NCBI GenBank assembly: GCA_025642065.1
Contig: JAODUP010000322.1
Location: 33,501 to 97,500 of the forward strand
Direction of reading: 5' to 3'
Source: Paralvinella palmiformis
Taxonomy: Eukaryota > Annelida > Polychaeta > Terebellida > Alvinellidae
Length of the DNA: 64,000 nucleotides
The stretch's first letter is position 1, and every line of letters begins with the position of its first letter. The notes under the pieces were generated by a model, which was not told the DNA's origin, searched no databases, and worked only from the letters and a program-made list of their open reading frames with translations. Shown here one piece after another: positions 49,561 through 61,792 of this stretch. The position numbers and the translations under genes are program-made.

Positions 49561-49574
49561 TAAACGGTTAAATG

Positions 49575-50109
49575 CTGAACAAACAACCCTCTGTGACAAA
49601 CATTGCGGTCACTAACAGAGAGCTACGTGTCGTAAACAATGCTCTGTGACAAACAATGTTGTTAGATCTGAAATCTAATCTAACATCGTATACATTCTGA
49701 AACTGATATGGCAAAAACGCAACAGCAGTAAATGTTGGTTATCCTATATACTGATATGACTAATTATAAATAATTATTTGCCATCCCGTAGTGATAATTA
49801 TGGGCGGCGGCAGAATCTCCAAAAGGAGTGACTTAAGGACAGCAATCTGACATGAGATGGATGTGATGGGGGGGAGGGGAGGGAAGGGGGAAATTGGAAG
49901 ATATTTCTTTAGGTTATTTTATCAAGCCGATATTACTGATTTTACGTTTGTGGTACTAAACTGATCGGAACTTTTATTTACAATTTCATCCTTAAATATG
50001 TTATACGAAGACAATACACAAATGCGAATGGAGACGTGGCGATTCCGTTACCAGTATGGCGGTAGATGGTTTCCTATTAGACTCTTAAATATTTAGAAAT
50101 ATTTTAATA

Positions 50110-50111
<2 letters not shown>
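49575..50111. other. Unique DNA, nothing recognised
   Basis: A GGGGAGGG-rich patch at 49870-49890 only. Confidence 0.35.

Positions 50112-50187
<76 letters not shown>
50112..50187. repeat. (TA)n-(GA)n compound microsatellite
   Basis: About 47 bp of TA then 29 bp of GA. Confidence 0.95.
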
Positions 50188-50188
<1 letters not shown>

Positions 50189-50278
50189 ACAGAATAATCA
50201 AAGCGGCATATGTAGCGGCAAGAGGACCGTACCAGAAAGGGAACAGGCTAGAGATTGATCAACTTACATATAAACTTA

Positions 50279-50921
50279 ATAATAATAATAATAATAATAA
50301 TAATGTATATTTAATAAAGCGCCCTTACTAGCAGGAGCCATTCAAAGGCGCTGTACAAATAATATGTAATTTAATAATACCCCAAATAATGTCTGTAAAA
50401 ACCCTGTAATGATTTAAAAGATAATAATTATTTATCTGTGAAAGCGACATTAAATAGGTGTGTTTTTAGAAGAGACTTAAAATTTACAAGAGACGACGAA
50501 TTTCTAATATTTACCGGCAACTTATTCCACAAATTGGGGGCTGCAACACTAAACGCACAATCACCATGACTTGAGCCGAGACACTGGCACCTGCAATAGT
50601 ATCTGACTGGATGACCTGAGTTTTCGAGCTGACTTTCTAATGGACACCAGTTCACACAGGTATTCTGGCGCCATATCATTAATAGATTTATAAGTTATTA
50701 ACAGAATCTTAAAATGGATACGCTGTCTAACAGGTAGCCAATGTAGTTTTTGAAGAATTGGGGTAATATGATCATATTTTCTAGTATTTGTTACAATGCG
50801 AGCTGCACTATTTTGAATTCGCTGAAGGCGATTAATGTTATAATCAGATATGCCATATAACAGGGAGTTACTTACAACTAAAATTATATCATGCGATATA
50901 TAAAGTAAATTGTTCAAATTT

Positions 50922-50954
<33 letters not shown>
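50279..50954 (-). mobile_element. L2/CR1-like LINE, 5'-truncated 3' end with frameshift
   Basis: The minus strand from about 50905 reads NRLQRIQNSAARIV, KYDHITPILQKLHWLPVRQR, IHFKILLITYKSINDMAPEYL, then in a shifted frame HGDCAFSVAAPNLWNKLPVN and NFKSLLKTHLFN, stopping near 50428. This is the thumb and C-terminal region after the polymerase domain in L2/CR1 LINEs (LQRVQNxAARLV...LHWLPVRxRIxFK...YGDRAFSVAAPxLWNSLP...FKxxLKTHLF). The frame breaks near 50567. The 3' tail (50305-50427) has GTACAGCGCC and GGGCGC before TTA repeats (50279-50304). A second TTA array (50926-50954) lies at the truncated 5' edge. It is not functional. Confidence 0.88.
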
Positions 50955-50955
<1 letters not shown>

Positions 50956-53042
50956 TCCACAGCGATAATTTGAATACGCATTATTATTTATTTCAAATAA
51001 TTGTAGGTTAGGTCATAGTTCAATTTAATCTTAAGATCGATTCGAGTCTGAAATCTGGTATTTTAGGTTCATCAGTGTGTTACATATCGGGGATAACTTG
51101 TAATGTGGCAGTTTATATGTAAACTCAGTGGTACTTCGCTTCCTGAAGAGAAGATTTTATTCTTGACAATAGGCTCTGGAATATGTCTGATGGACGAGTA
51201 ACATACTCATTTCGACGAAATAGTATTCCATACATTGTATATGGTGTTGGCTAAAGGGATGTTGTATGACGTAGTTTGACCAATGTTGCCAAACAACATC
51301 TAAACGTATCTGAATATATATTTATCATTATTGTGTTTCATCGATGATTGGACACTTATATTTAGATATAATGGGGGAGACGGATGGTTTAGAGAATCTG
51401 AGAATGAATATGGGTTATAGAAGAAGTCTATCCCCCTACCCCCCCCCCTCCCCCCTAAAAACACAAATAAACGCACTTTCGTGTCAGAATTGATATGAAC
51501 GTTGATGCTCATTGCGGCTGGTCGAAAATCTTTTGGCCAGCTAATATACTCTCATTTTGAACATCACCAAAGACGTGTATGGTGGTCACTAGCTCAATAT
51601 GCCACGGAGTTGGTATTTCCGAGAAGATTTTATATTTTAATAAAAGTATTCCAAACAGGTCAACCTTTTTTTGCTGTCGGTAGGAGTGTTGTTAATACGT
51701 TCGTGGTCTGTACATGTAGTATAAGGTCCAAAGCTTTAGTCTGGGATATTATAAGGAAGTTGGTAGCCTCGCTTTAGCGATGTTGTTGGTCATTCCGTCG
51801 TGACATTTGAACTGTATGAAAGAGACGAAATGTAAAATGGTAGACTCCTTAGCACTTGTAAAATGTAAATATGTAATTGGAAATATCTCAGTTTAAGCAA
51901 ATTATTTTTCTTCTACTTCGTATAAGACAAACCTCCATCGGCAAGAAAGACGTTTTAAACGGCATACAAAAGACAATAGAAAAATTGATGACACAGCATA
52001 TTAAGTTGTTGATCAGGTGAGAGAAAAAAACCGAACACTAAATGAAGACTAAAAAACACAGACGAAGAAGTGAAAGTAATGAAGCCAAGCAGTTGATTGG
52101 AATCGTTCAGAAGTTGCGGACAATGGCCGTAATATGTCGAGAGTGAAAAAGGGTCGTAAACGTTTGTCAACAAACTATTGTATTTGTTTAGGCAAATCAT
52201 TATAAAACATGATTATATTGTTATATTTATACCCACTCTCAATGGCCTTATACATTTACATCTGAATCGTATCATGCAATTCAACAATGAATTAAAGGCA
52301 GTTTGAACATTCGCAAACCGTCGTAATTATGTTCATTCTAAGTGATGGACAAAGGGGTCGCTGGCTTCCGAAGGACATTGAAGGTACGGTATAAGGACGT
52401 GCTCTTTCTGGGTTTACTCTGTCCTGTCATTAGTAATGCAATTATAGACAAAATTAGTCCCCCACTATCGTTTGCCTCTTACCATCTGCATCATAGAAAT
52501 GGCGAAATTTTATTGCGTAATTACGAAGCGAAAGGAGAGAACCGCCTTCCGTCTACGACTCAGGTAATTCGGGCAGGTAAACAAGAAGACCACAGGCCAA
52601 AACCCGCCACCACTCACTCCCACCCCCCATCCCCCATCTCCAGAACCCAAGTCTTCTCTCCATAAGAGTAATGCTATATTGATTGGCCACGTCCCTTTCA
52701 ACTCCGGAACACAATCTGACGACGTCCGTCGACGTACTCTGACAGCTCGGACAAGATGTTTTCACAAAGCTGCGGTCTCTTCGCGATTCTTCCAATTTCT
52801 GCTGATCCCCTCCGCTTGAGGAGACCATGATTTATTGTGAAATGATGGTAACACAGCGATTCACCTAACCCATACACGTGATTGATTAAGATGCATTAGT
52901 AAGTGTAATTAAAAGAAAAAAAACAAACTTCAAAGCTGACAGAAGACGTGTCTAGCCGTTCTAGTCTATGTGACTTGTCCATTTCACTGACCGTCTTTTG
53001 TGTGCGCAACTCTGGGCGTGGGGGAGGAGTAAATTGGAGATT
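50955..53042. other. Unique DNA, nothing firm
   Basis: Frames of 60-107 codons (51502-51777, 51955-52200, 52342-52665 and others) show no recognised domains. C-rich runs lie near 51440-51453. Confidence 0.35.
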
Positions 53043-53099
53043 ATGTATGTATGTATGTATGTATGTATGTGTGTGCACGCGCGCGCGCGGCGGGGTGTG
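53043..53099. repeat. (GTAT)n and (GC)n short arrays
   Basis: Seven GTAT units, a GT stretch, then GCGCGCGCG (potential Z-DNA). Confidence 0.9.
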
Positions 53100-54149
53100 T
53101 GTCTGTGTTTCCCTCTGTCTGTCAATATATCTATATGCCTGGCTGGCTATCTATCTGACCGTCTGACTCCCCTGCATGTCAATCAAAGCCGGACCCTTGT
53201 TTCCACATTTATCACCCACTACCCAATGGGTGATGTGCTCACAGTACACCGTCAGCTATTTTATAGCAGAACGGTTAGATCACAAGAGAGTATGAATTCT
53301 AAAATCGTAGTACTGTAGTACTGAGTTTTGTTAACGAATCATCATGATTTATTAATACGTACTTTACGACGAATATGGCTGATCTATCGTTACAACGCTA
53401 TGGTATCCGGTTTTAGTGTATCGGTTATAATGAATAATAGGATACTGACTGAGAGGAAACAATTCTAGATACCTGCTTAGGCAGCAAACAATATAACAAA
53501 GAATGATGATGCGAATGTCCTTAATCCCGCCATATTTGCCATCCTCTTCTCGTGGGATAAAGCTTCCCGTGTTTATTCGGTTAAGTTTATGCCCACTTGT
53601 TGTCGGCTTTTTCAAAGAACTAATAAACACGATCTGCTTCTTCTTGAACGGATCAGTAAACACATTCTCAAATACAATATGGCAGTCCACAAACGGGGAA
53701 AGAACGTTTAATCAGGACAGCGAACTTTGCACAAGAAGACAGTTACGTGGGGATGCGGTTTCGCCGACGTCAATGACGCTCGACATCTACGCCATCCCAG
53801 ACATGTTCCACTTCATGTTGATCAACGATATGGATCACATCGGCTCGTGTCCTAACCGCCAGCACGTCTCGCCAATGTGACACTTAAGATTAGCGGTGCC
53901 TCTTCCGGATAGCGCTCCATCGATGAAGAGTCCCAGCAAGACTCCGGGGACTCGGCCGGGCACCCGAACACGCGATAGTCGCATTAAACAAAGTACACGG
54001 AATTCGCTTGAACATCCCAATACCACTGAAGCCAGGTAACGAATCAATTTGTTACGGGCGGTTATTTAAATGTCATACATCCAGACGGAGTCCATCCTGC
54101 GATTACATAATGACTCAAAACAGCCCCGGGCGCCCCGACAGGGCCGCAA
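53100..54149. other. Unique DNA, nothing firm
   Basis: A 125-codon plus frame (53503-53880) and a 108-codon minus frame (53364-53690) overlap and lack domains. Confidence 0.35.
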
Positions 54150-54235
54150 TTATAAAAATAATATACATAATATACAAAATTTATGTAGCGCCCTATATAA
54201 CCTGTAAGAAGATTACTCTAAGGCGCTTCTATACT
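54150..54235 (-). mobile_element. L2-like 3' tail fragment
   Basis: On the minus strand: AAGCGCCTTAGAGTAATCTT, CTTACAGGTTATATAGGGCG, CTACATAAATTTTG, then AT-rich. It matches the tail wording of the SINE copies at 1668 and 4632 (GCGCCTTAGAGCA...GGGCACTATATGAA). Only the tail is left. Confidence 0.5.
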
Positions 54236-54917
54236 TATTGCCATCGATACTACCCATTTCGGAAACGCGCGCCACGCGTAGGCACAAAGACATACCACTT
54301 CCGGGTACGCCGATATCCCGGTTCCTTTGTCCTTTTAACGGTGCCGATATTTCTTGACCTTAATTCGTCTCTAATTGTTTCTGCCTCCTTACCGGATGCC
54401 CCGGTTTCGGCTTCTAATTGGCGACCTACTTAACCGTCGACTACATCGTATTACCCCAATTAATGCGAGCCTTACTCCGGGACGTACTCGTTCCTCCTAT
54501 TATCGGCGAGGTTCGCGTCAACGCTGCGGCGCCGATGCCGGGCCAGTGCTGTTTCGTCGCCGTTCGGCCGGTGAGAACCTCGGCCAGAGAGGGATATCGA
54601 TCTGTTCAGTAGTTAGACATGATTCACTGCCTACCGTCGGTGGTCCACTGATTTTAGTACCCGTTTATTAGCTTCTATCGGTCCCACTCGTCCATCGTCG
54701 ATGTTTGCGTACTCGAGTGATTTGTTCGGCGTCTGACATAAGCTACGAGACGCTCGTCGTAGGACGGCCGACAGGAGTCGGCGAAGAGATCGTTTGTCCT
54801 CAACTAGTTTAGACGTCTCAATAGCGAGATGCTCTCACGGACAGCAACATCTACACGAAGGTTTATCAGTCGTGCTGATGTTTGTTGGTGGCATTTCGCG
54901 ACCAGGAGACAGTAACA

Positions 54918-54920
<3 letters not shown>
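54236..54920. other. CpG-rich unique DNA
   Basis: CpG is frequent to about 54800. Overlapping frames of 64-141 codons have no domain. Confidence 0.35.
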
Positions 54921-54974
<54 letters not shown>

Positions 54975-55005
54975 ATGGAGAGAGATAAGATGGAGAGAGG
55001 GGGAG

Positions 55006-55069
<64 letters not shown>

Positions 55070-55082
55070 AGATAAGATGGAG

Positions 55083-55164
<82 letters not shown>
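54921..55164. repeat. (GA)n-(GATA)n-(GA)n-(TA)n-(GA)n compound array
   Basis: GA 54921-54966, GATGGAGA variants, GATA 55009-55039, GA, an AGATGGAGAGAGATAAGATG phrase seen twice, TA 55088-55120, then GA again. The CT-strand frame (121 codons) is repeat-driven. Confidence 0.95.
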
Positions 55165-56039
55165 TGGAGAGAGATAATCTCTAGAAATGTAAATTGTCAC
55201 CGTGTGCGGGCTACATTTGCTAATCGATGCTACCTTCTAGCATCCCTTTTGTCAGCTGAATGAATATGCATGTACTCCGGTTGAAGACCGTATTTTACTG
55301 CGGTTTGTCCCCCCCCCCTCCGAGCGGATAGCTAAAATCCATTTCAATGCACAGCAGAGTAACTGCAAAACTATTTTTCTCTCTTTCTTAAGCTCCTTTC
55401 AGACATACGCTCCTTTTCGCCGAAGTCTGACAAGCCAAACTCATTTTCGAAAGCCTGAAGATGGACATCGTGACGCACGCCGTTCAAAAAGATATAACTC
55501 AGCGATTGTTCGTCGGTTAATTAACGAGTTATTTTCTACAGTTGAGGATCAGCTAATAGAGTATTATATGTTAATGTCAAAAAGGATGTGGAGGAGAAAG
55601 ACCTCATGTACCAGATGTACCATCTCCTTGGATAGCGTCATCTGATACCGAGCCATAATGGTCTTCCATTAGTCGACAATCTAGTGTTTGAAAACGATTC
55701 AGAAGCAAATATAGAAATGCTTTTGGCAAAAGTACGACGTCAATAGTGTTATGCGCGTGTCCACGACTTGAGCATCGAGTCATCAAGTGCTACTGATGGT
55801 TCAAATATTTCAACAACCGCATGAGAGACCTTGCCAGTAGTGCTAACTACTAACTGTTAACACTATTAATTTACTATCATTACACCTGACTCTATTGTCA
55901 TCGACCAGACATCTTCAGATAAACTAAATTTAGTTTTCAAGGTAATCATTACCGAACAAATAATCTGCCAGAATGTATTAGTTATTAGGTTATTGACTTG
56001 TTTTGTATCGGCGTTGGTCATACCTGGGACATACGGCCG
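55165..56039. other. Unique DNA, nothing recognised
   Basis: Frames of 60-86 codons (55604-55786, 55866-56126, both minus) lack domains. Confidence 0.35.
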
Positions 56040-56134
56040 CTGAGAGAGTACTCCCTGGACAAAAACACAGGAATCCTTAGGATTCCAAATCTGCAGTGGA
56101 CGGCAGTACGCTACCGACTGCGCCACTTTAACAC
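56040..56134 (-). mobile_element. tRNA-like SINE relic, reversed
   Basis: From 56134 on the minus strand: GGTGTTAAAGTGGCGCAGTC then GGTAGCG. TGGCGCAGTCGG is a good A box. The B-box position holds TTTGGAATCC, a decayed GGTTCGAATCC. The body is not recognised. Confidence 0.45.
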
Positions 56135-56223
56135 CTTAGTACACTTAAATACAGTAGTATGGCGTTATTTTGATTGAAAGATTACTGATACAATGACGAC
56201 TTAATTCAATTGTGATTACTTAT

Positions 56224-56225
<2 letters not shown>

Positions 56226-56272
<47 letters not shown>
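56226..56272. repeat. (GA)n microsatellite
   Basis: About 23 units. Confidence 0.95.
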
Positions 56273-56274
<2 letters not shown>

Positions 56275-56285
56275 GGGGTATTCTT

Positions 56286-56350
56286 CTATAGCACAGTATT
56301 TAGAGCACTTTGCTGCAAATTTTCAGGTTATGGTTCGACTCGAATCAAGT
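56286..56350 (+). mobile_element. tRNA-like SINE relic
   Basis: TATAGCACAGTATTTAGAGC (A-box region) and TATGGTTCGACTC (B box at 56332-56341). The stems do not close. It lies 150 bases from the reversed relic at 56040-56134 with a GA array between. Confidence 0.4.
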
Positions 56351-56399
56351 TATCTGTGTTTGTGAGAAGTTATTTCCCTCACTGGTTCTCAAAAAATAA

Positions 56400-57984
56400 A
56401 TCGTCACACCAACGTTTATAACATCGTTGTTGTTATATGGGAGCTACCTTGTCACATTATATCTAAGATCTCTTTACACTAGCACCAACCACGAGACGAA
56501 CACTCGTTGACAACGATGATGGTGTTCTGTCGTACTCACCAATCCCTCGACGCTGACAATTACTTCGTGTCAAGATAAACGAATCTCAGACCCTTGGTCA
56601 ATTTGCTCCGTAAGAACACTTCTGAAGACAATGCCAAAGCAATCAAGAAAAGGCTAGATGTTTCTCTTTCGTAGGATAAAGAAGGTGGACGTGTTGAATC
56701 GATGACTCGTAAAGATAACAGACTGATAGCTTCTTGTTCGCCGTACCTTGTCGGCTTCTTGTCCTAACGGTATTTCGTTGTAAACCTTCTTTACTTGTAT
56801 TACCTCTACGTTCATGTGGCATATGTATTCAAACAGTTCGTAGCCTTCTGACTTCGAATAGGCTTCGTTTTCTGGTTCGATTTAGAAACCATGTCCATGA
56901 ACGAGGTGGTACATATCGGAAACTGAATAGCGTATATGAAGTCGAGTATAAGCTGACAGAAGCCTAACTTGATTCAAAATAGCGTGCAGTTCGTTGTGAC
57001 GCCAATAATTCGTCAAGGACATAGGTAGAGATTTTAGTCAATAATGGACTAGTGCTATGTAGATCACGATGGCACTGGCATTAGGAGAAGACCAGCCACA
57101 TGCAAGGATCGCAGCGGAACTCTCCAGTAATCGTTATTTACGCAGTAACATAATAAAGGCACTATCGTAGAGTATGAATAAATATGTTTGATCTGGCATA
57201 AGTATATTTCATGTCGTATCAGTAACCTAGTTTCGTGTGACACCAATAAGTGTGTTCAATGCCCTATCAGTGAATATATTGGATATCTTAACAGCAAAGA
57301 TGTTTACGTCCCGTGTATTGTTAAATATATTAGATGCTGTCTCGATAACCTGTATCATTACATATCAGATAGATATATCTTATATTAGTTACCACACTGA
57401 AACATGTCATCTGATGTCAAATCGATTACAGTTGTAATAAATATCTTACACCTGGAAGCTACCTCGAAGAAGTGTATCGCGCTATTTCTCAACAGCCCCG
57501 AGCTATGAAGGTTAAGGTGTATACGAGGCGGACATTCGTTCAGGAAGAGGCTGGCGCTTTATACATGAAATTCTTCTAATCCGACATTGGGCATGACTCG
57601 GTTGATAACTGTCAAATCTCGGAGACTTTGTTACTTTACTTGAGTCAGATCATTTCATGACACCACGGTTAAGCTATTTATAGAAAGTTTTATTTGTAAT
57701 ATATAAGTTTAGATTTAGTGCATCTTCGATGAAGCTAAAGATGCCCGAGCGCAGTATTTTGGTAGGATTTTGATGCAGAGATCTGTTAAAGCATAATTTC
57801 TTCTCGCGTTCATTAAGCTTCTTCTAAACACGTTATCATTTAGATTCTCAGTTTCATTGAAGAACAATCTTTTTTTTATTACTGTTACGTTTATATTGAT
57901 GGGACACATTTAGTCAGCCAGGTCGAGTCTACCTGAATGAATTAAGTTCCCTTATTCGTCGAGACTTCCACTATTTAGACACAT
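56400..57984. other. Unique DNA, nothing recognised
   Basis: Small frames (56734-56967, 57188-57437, 57715-57909) lack domains. Confidence 0.35.
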
Positions 57985-58240
57985 TCTTCACATCGATCGG
58001 CGATGGAAGTGACATGGGTCAGTACCTGTGCCGGGGACATGAGATCGAGTTAAGGCTAATGGAACTCTAACCTTGTCACTCTCCTTTCGTCTGGCGGGTT
58101 TCAGGATTGCCAGAAGGCAAAGCAATCTCGCCGACATGCCTAAAGCAGGTGGTCGCTTATAGGCTAAGAGCTTCAGCGGGCAGCAACCAACACCGCATAC
58201 GTACAGCAAAACCTGTCTAATCCGACGGACCGACTGACCG
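57985..58240. repeat. Dispersed repeat, copy 1 (similar to 59500-59765)
   Basis: The core GCCAGAAGGCAAAGCAATCT is identical in the second copy. Flanking matches run from CTAACCTTGTCAC...TTTCG upstream to ACAGCAAAACCTGTCTAATC (58203) downstream, the last being a transposon-end-like motif. On the minus strand the core region reads MSARLLCLLAILKPARRK. Confidence 0.6.
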
Positions 58241-59499
58241 AATATTGGGAGTGATCCGTTTCGACAGAGTGACGTGTCTGGTCAAATTAATTACAGATCG
58301 TCGTTTGTTTATCACCGGCAGAAACATTCAAAATGGCATCTAACAGCAATATTGTAAAATAAGAAGCAGAAGAAGAAAAAAACCTGTATTCTATTGTAAA
58401 TAGATATCGTGCCATCATATCCGTCGCCGAGAAAGTGGCTATCTTGTTTATGGTCTAGGTTGTCATGTCGGCTGTTGGGTGTTAGTTATTGATTGACCTG
58501 ATCTCTTCCCGGTGCCGAGTTTTCGGACTCTTACACCGAGAAGCGATGGGTCAAGGATTCCGAACCCTAAAGAATTGCTTCTTTCGCACGATGGCTTCTC
58601 GTTCATTGTGGCGTCAATAATTAGTCGGCGAAATACGGTACGATGTTAGTCGATGACCGACAGGTGAAAAGTAGACCAAATTGGAAATGGCATTAGGAGG
58701 AGAGAAGCCAAAACAACAGACATTGGGCATTATAAAAGTCCCCAGTAACTATACAATGTACTTAGTAGCGTAACACAATATAATGTAACGACTAACAGGT
58801 CTGACCATTGACTATTCTTGCTTTAGCATCTTTAAGCGCCCTTCACCTCGTATTATTAAATATACTATATGCTGTATTCCATACGTATGCAGGTAAATAT
58901 ATATCACACAAGAGAATAGACTCCTTTCTTCGCTTTCCTCTTGAATCTAGTCCATTGCAATTTTTATTAAAGTTCAATCACTTATCTTAAGGCGATCGCC
59001 GCTATCCATTGAATAGCCGCGGTATTATTATCAGTATCCAAAAGATGTCCATCCGTAAGCTTTAAGCGTTCTCGCGCTACTCCGGCGGACAATGATGATC
59101 CAAGTTTTATGGCGTTTACCCCAAACCCTCCACTGACCATTACGAGCTTGACGACCGCGGCATCTCGGAGCCTTTGTCAATCGAATCCTGCTAGGACCGC
59201 TTCTGGAGACAACGACAGAGCTATTCAAACGAGATGGAATGTTTTCCGATGTTATATAGAGATGATGGACTTGTGAAGGCGGCTCGTTGCTGGGCCATTA
59301 TTCGGCCGACTTTGCTAGTTTATGTGCTCCTAGATTGCACTTAAACTCACTCGGAGCATGTTGGTATTTAGCACCCGTCTTAAAATAGGATGCTCTCTTT
59401 GCGCTTAAAGAATATTGCCATGTAATCTCGTTTCGCATGAAGTTCGGACTTTCCTAACTACAGTTAGGTTCCGCTGTCTAACAATTAGAAACATTTTCC
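58241..59499. other. Unique DNA, nothing firm
   Basis: Frames at 58808-58990 and 59031-59228 lack domains. The GC-richer patch 58985-59225 does not match rRNA or tRNA. Confidence 0.35.
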
Positions 59500-59765
59500 G
59501 GATCGGTCCATCACCGAGGTGACGTGTGTCAAACCGTCGGCCCGGATACACGCGAATTACTATAGGGCACCGAACCCTAACCTCGGCAGCTTTCTTTCGC
59601 TTGCCGCGTTTGATGTTTGCCAGAAGGCAAAGCAATCTCACTGACAAGCCGAAACAGGTGGTCCATTACAGCGGCCATCCACAATATCACCATTTGTCAT
59701 CATTATCATCATCATCATCATCATCATCATATTTACATTAAAACCTGTGTAATCCATACAGTCGA
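59500..59765. repeat. Dispersed repeat, copy 2, with (CAT)n at 59702-59731
   Basis: Aligns with 57985-58240 through CTAACCTCGGCAGCTTTCTT, GCCAGAAGGCAAAGCAATCT and ACATTAAAACCTGTGTAATC (59736). On the minus strand it reads MSVRLLCLLANIKRGKRKK, in step with copy 1 over about 80 bases without length change. A CAT array has expanded inside it. Confidence 0.6.
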
Positions 59766-59867
59766 TTATTTGTCTCTTACGATCCAAAATATATGAGTAA
59801 ATAAACTTGAGAAGTTAATGGTTATCCTTTGTTTACGATTGGTTGATATGTTAATAAATAGTTACTA

Positions 59868-60056
59868 CCAACAACAACAACTACAACAACTACAACGCCA
59901 CCACCACAACCACTACCACCACTACCACTACCACCATCACCGCCACCACAACCACCACCACCACCACCAACAACTACTACTACAACAACTCCAACGCCAA
60001 TACTACCACAACCACTACTACAATCACAACCACAACCAACAACAACTACAACAACG
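59868..60056. repeat. Imperfect (CAA/CCA)n trinucleotide array
   Basis: About 190 bp of CAACAA, CCACCA and CTACTA units. His/Gln-rich and Gly/Val-rich frames on the two strands are repeat translations. Confidence 0.9.
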
Positions 60057-60490
60057 GCCAACAAACGGTCACCTGATATAGGTGATCGTTGCCTAAAGTT
60101 TTTCTGTGGGTAATTATTGATTGTGAAGAAGGTAGCAGTTCTCGACAGTTGGTTGTCAGATATATTGACCTGTCTTCTTACTGTGTCAATATACTGCCGT
60201 CCTCCGACCGGAAAATGATCCAGGATTCGGGGCGATAAAACGGTGCCACCTTCAATGGTGACGTCTCGTTCGTCGCGATGGCAATTAGTCGTCGAGGACA
60301 TCAGTCAGCGATCGGCCCCTGTACGTTAGACTACGGCGGGAATCACATCAGGTGAAGAGCAGCAACAGACATCGGTCATAATAGAACCCTCCATTAACTT
60401 ACGTGTTGTTTAGTCATACGAGTGATCGAGCTATCTGATTTCCCACGGCACCGGTTACATCCGGAACATATGACACGCTTATATATATAA

Positions 60491-60560
60491 GCTGGATTCG
60501 AACCGGCAACCTAGAGATTTGCAGTGCAGCGTTCTAACCACTTGGCCATCTAACGTCCTC
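60491..60560 (-). mobile_element. tRNA-like element (SINE head or tRNA pseudogene), reversed
   Basis: From 60560: GACGTTAGATGGCCAAGTGG then TTAGAACGC. TGGCCAAGTGG is an A box with one mismatch, and CCGGTTCGAATCC a perfect B box. CTGCAAAT in the anticodon-loop position would suggest a Cys-type parent (GCA). The acceptor strands do not pair and the T stem has one mismatch, so it is not a working tRNA. Confidence 0.55.
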
Positions 60561-61572
60561 CCATTAGTAGTGCCTTTTCGTCACCGACGTGTTCCAGCGC
60601 TGTTAGGTTCACCCTGGTACGAAATGGCCTGGGTTTTGTTTCGTGTTGGGGATAATTTGTGGGCTATATCAAAAAAGCAATTTGTACAGTCACCGGATTT
60701 GTACTACGACTGATTGGGAGCTGTATGAGCACGTACAACGGAAGTGTATTGTCGTCATTGGGTCGATGGCTATTATCCTAAGTATAACGCTGGCATAAGG
60801 CTTCGTAATGCCGCTCCATCGGGGCCCGTAAGTATCTACTCGCAATCAGCATGGGGAGCGGGAACGGGCAAAATGTCAACAACAGCAAGAACAACAACAA
60901 CAGCAAGTGAAATCTAAACGAATATTTGATTTTTGGGATGAAAAAGACCCAGGGAGTGGTGTTTACATTGGGTTTTGTGTACGACCAAGGACGATTGCCA
61001 TCAGCTAATGTTTCTGAGCGGGGTTCTCCGAGCAAGTCGTATAATGATATCAAAATATATGGCTTACCGACTAAAGCCCAATGCACCTCTCCGTGAAGAG
61101 AAGTGCCCAGAGCTCAGAATGTTACGGCCAGGCAACGGGGCGATATTAAACAACAGATGCCATGTTTGCGTAGGCTAATTATTTCCGTTTCGTTACCGAG
61201 GCAGCCTTTCCTCGTTCATTTCCGACGGGGAGACAGACAGCCTGTATAAAATCTCCGCCCGTCGCCGATTGTTTTCGCTCTACGGCTAGCGCGGCGTCAG
61301 ATCTCTGACGTAACGTGAGCCTCCTATGTCTGTCCCTTCAATATTCTTCCGGAGTCGGCAACGAAAACGCGTCTCCGGCGATATGAGACCCGACTTCTGG
61401 TTGGCTTTACCAGCCGCGGGATGTTTTTCCACAAGAGGTTCACGTGTGACCACGAGTTCGGCTCGGCCGGGTTAGCTTTGTCTAAACGCCGAACAAATCC
61501 ATCGAGAGACGCTAATGTTTGTTCAGCACAAATCAGAAACTGGTAATTATCAATAAAATCTAAATATAGGCT
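60561..61572. other. Unique DNA with a short CAA tract at 60870-60904
   Basis: Frames of 64-102 codons lack domains. Confidence 0.35.
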
Positions 61573-61690
61573 GGTGATGGTGGCGATGATGATGGTGGTG
61601 GTGATGGTGGCGATTATCGTGATCGTGATCATGATAATAATGATTAATGATGGTGATGATAATGATGATGATGATGATGTTGATGACAAT
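61573..61690. repeat. Imperfect (GAT/GGT)n array
   Basis: About 115 bp of GATGGT, GATCGT and GATGAT units. Confidence 0.9.
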
Positions 61691-61792
61691 GATATAATAC
61701 TAATGCTCATCCCGGCGATCACGGGCGTTAAACACATCCCAGAAACAATTAATGTTCAAAAGACTGGGATTTGTTTTTCTATCGGTGGGAAA

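Noticed and set aside
52342..52665. RYKDV-like string suggesting a LINE C-terminus
   Set aside because: The match is five residues only, with no other LINE motif on either side.
54835..55200. 121-codon Ser/Leu-rich frame resembling a membrane or mucin-like protein
   Set aside because: It comes from GA and GATA arrays read as CT on the minus strand.
58985..59228. Resemblance of a GC-richer patch to ribosomal RNA
   Set aside because: Phrases such as CCGCGGTATTATTA suggested rRNA at first, but no conserved rRNA segment could be followed for more than a few bases.
60491..60560. Possible true tRNA-Cys gene on the minus strand
   Set aside because: A and B boxes are good, but the acceptor strands do not pair and the T stem has a mismatch. 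It fits a SINE head or pseudogene better.
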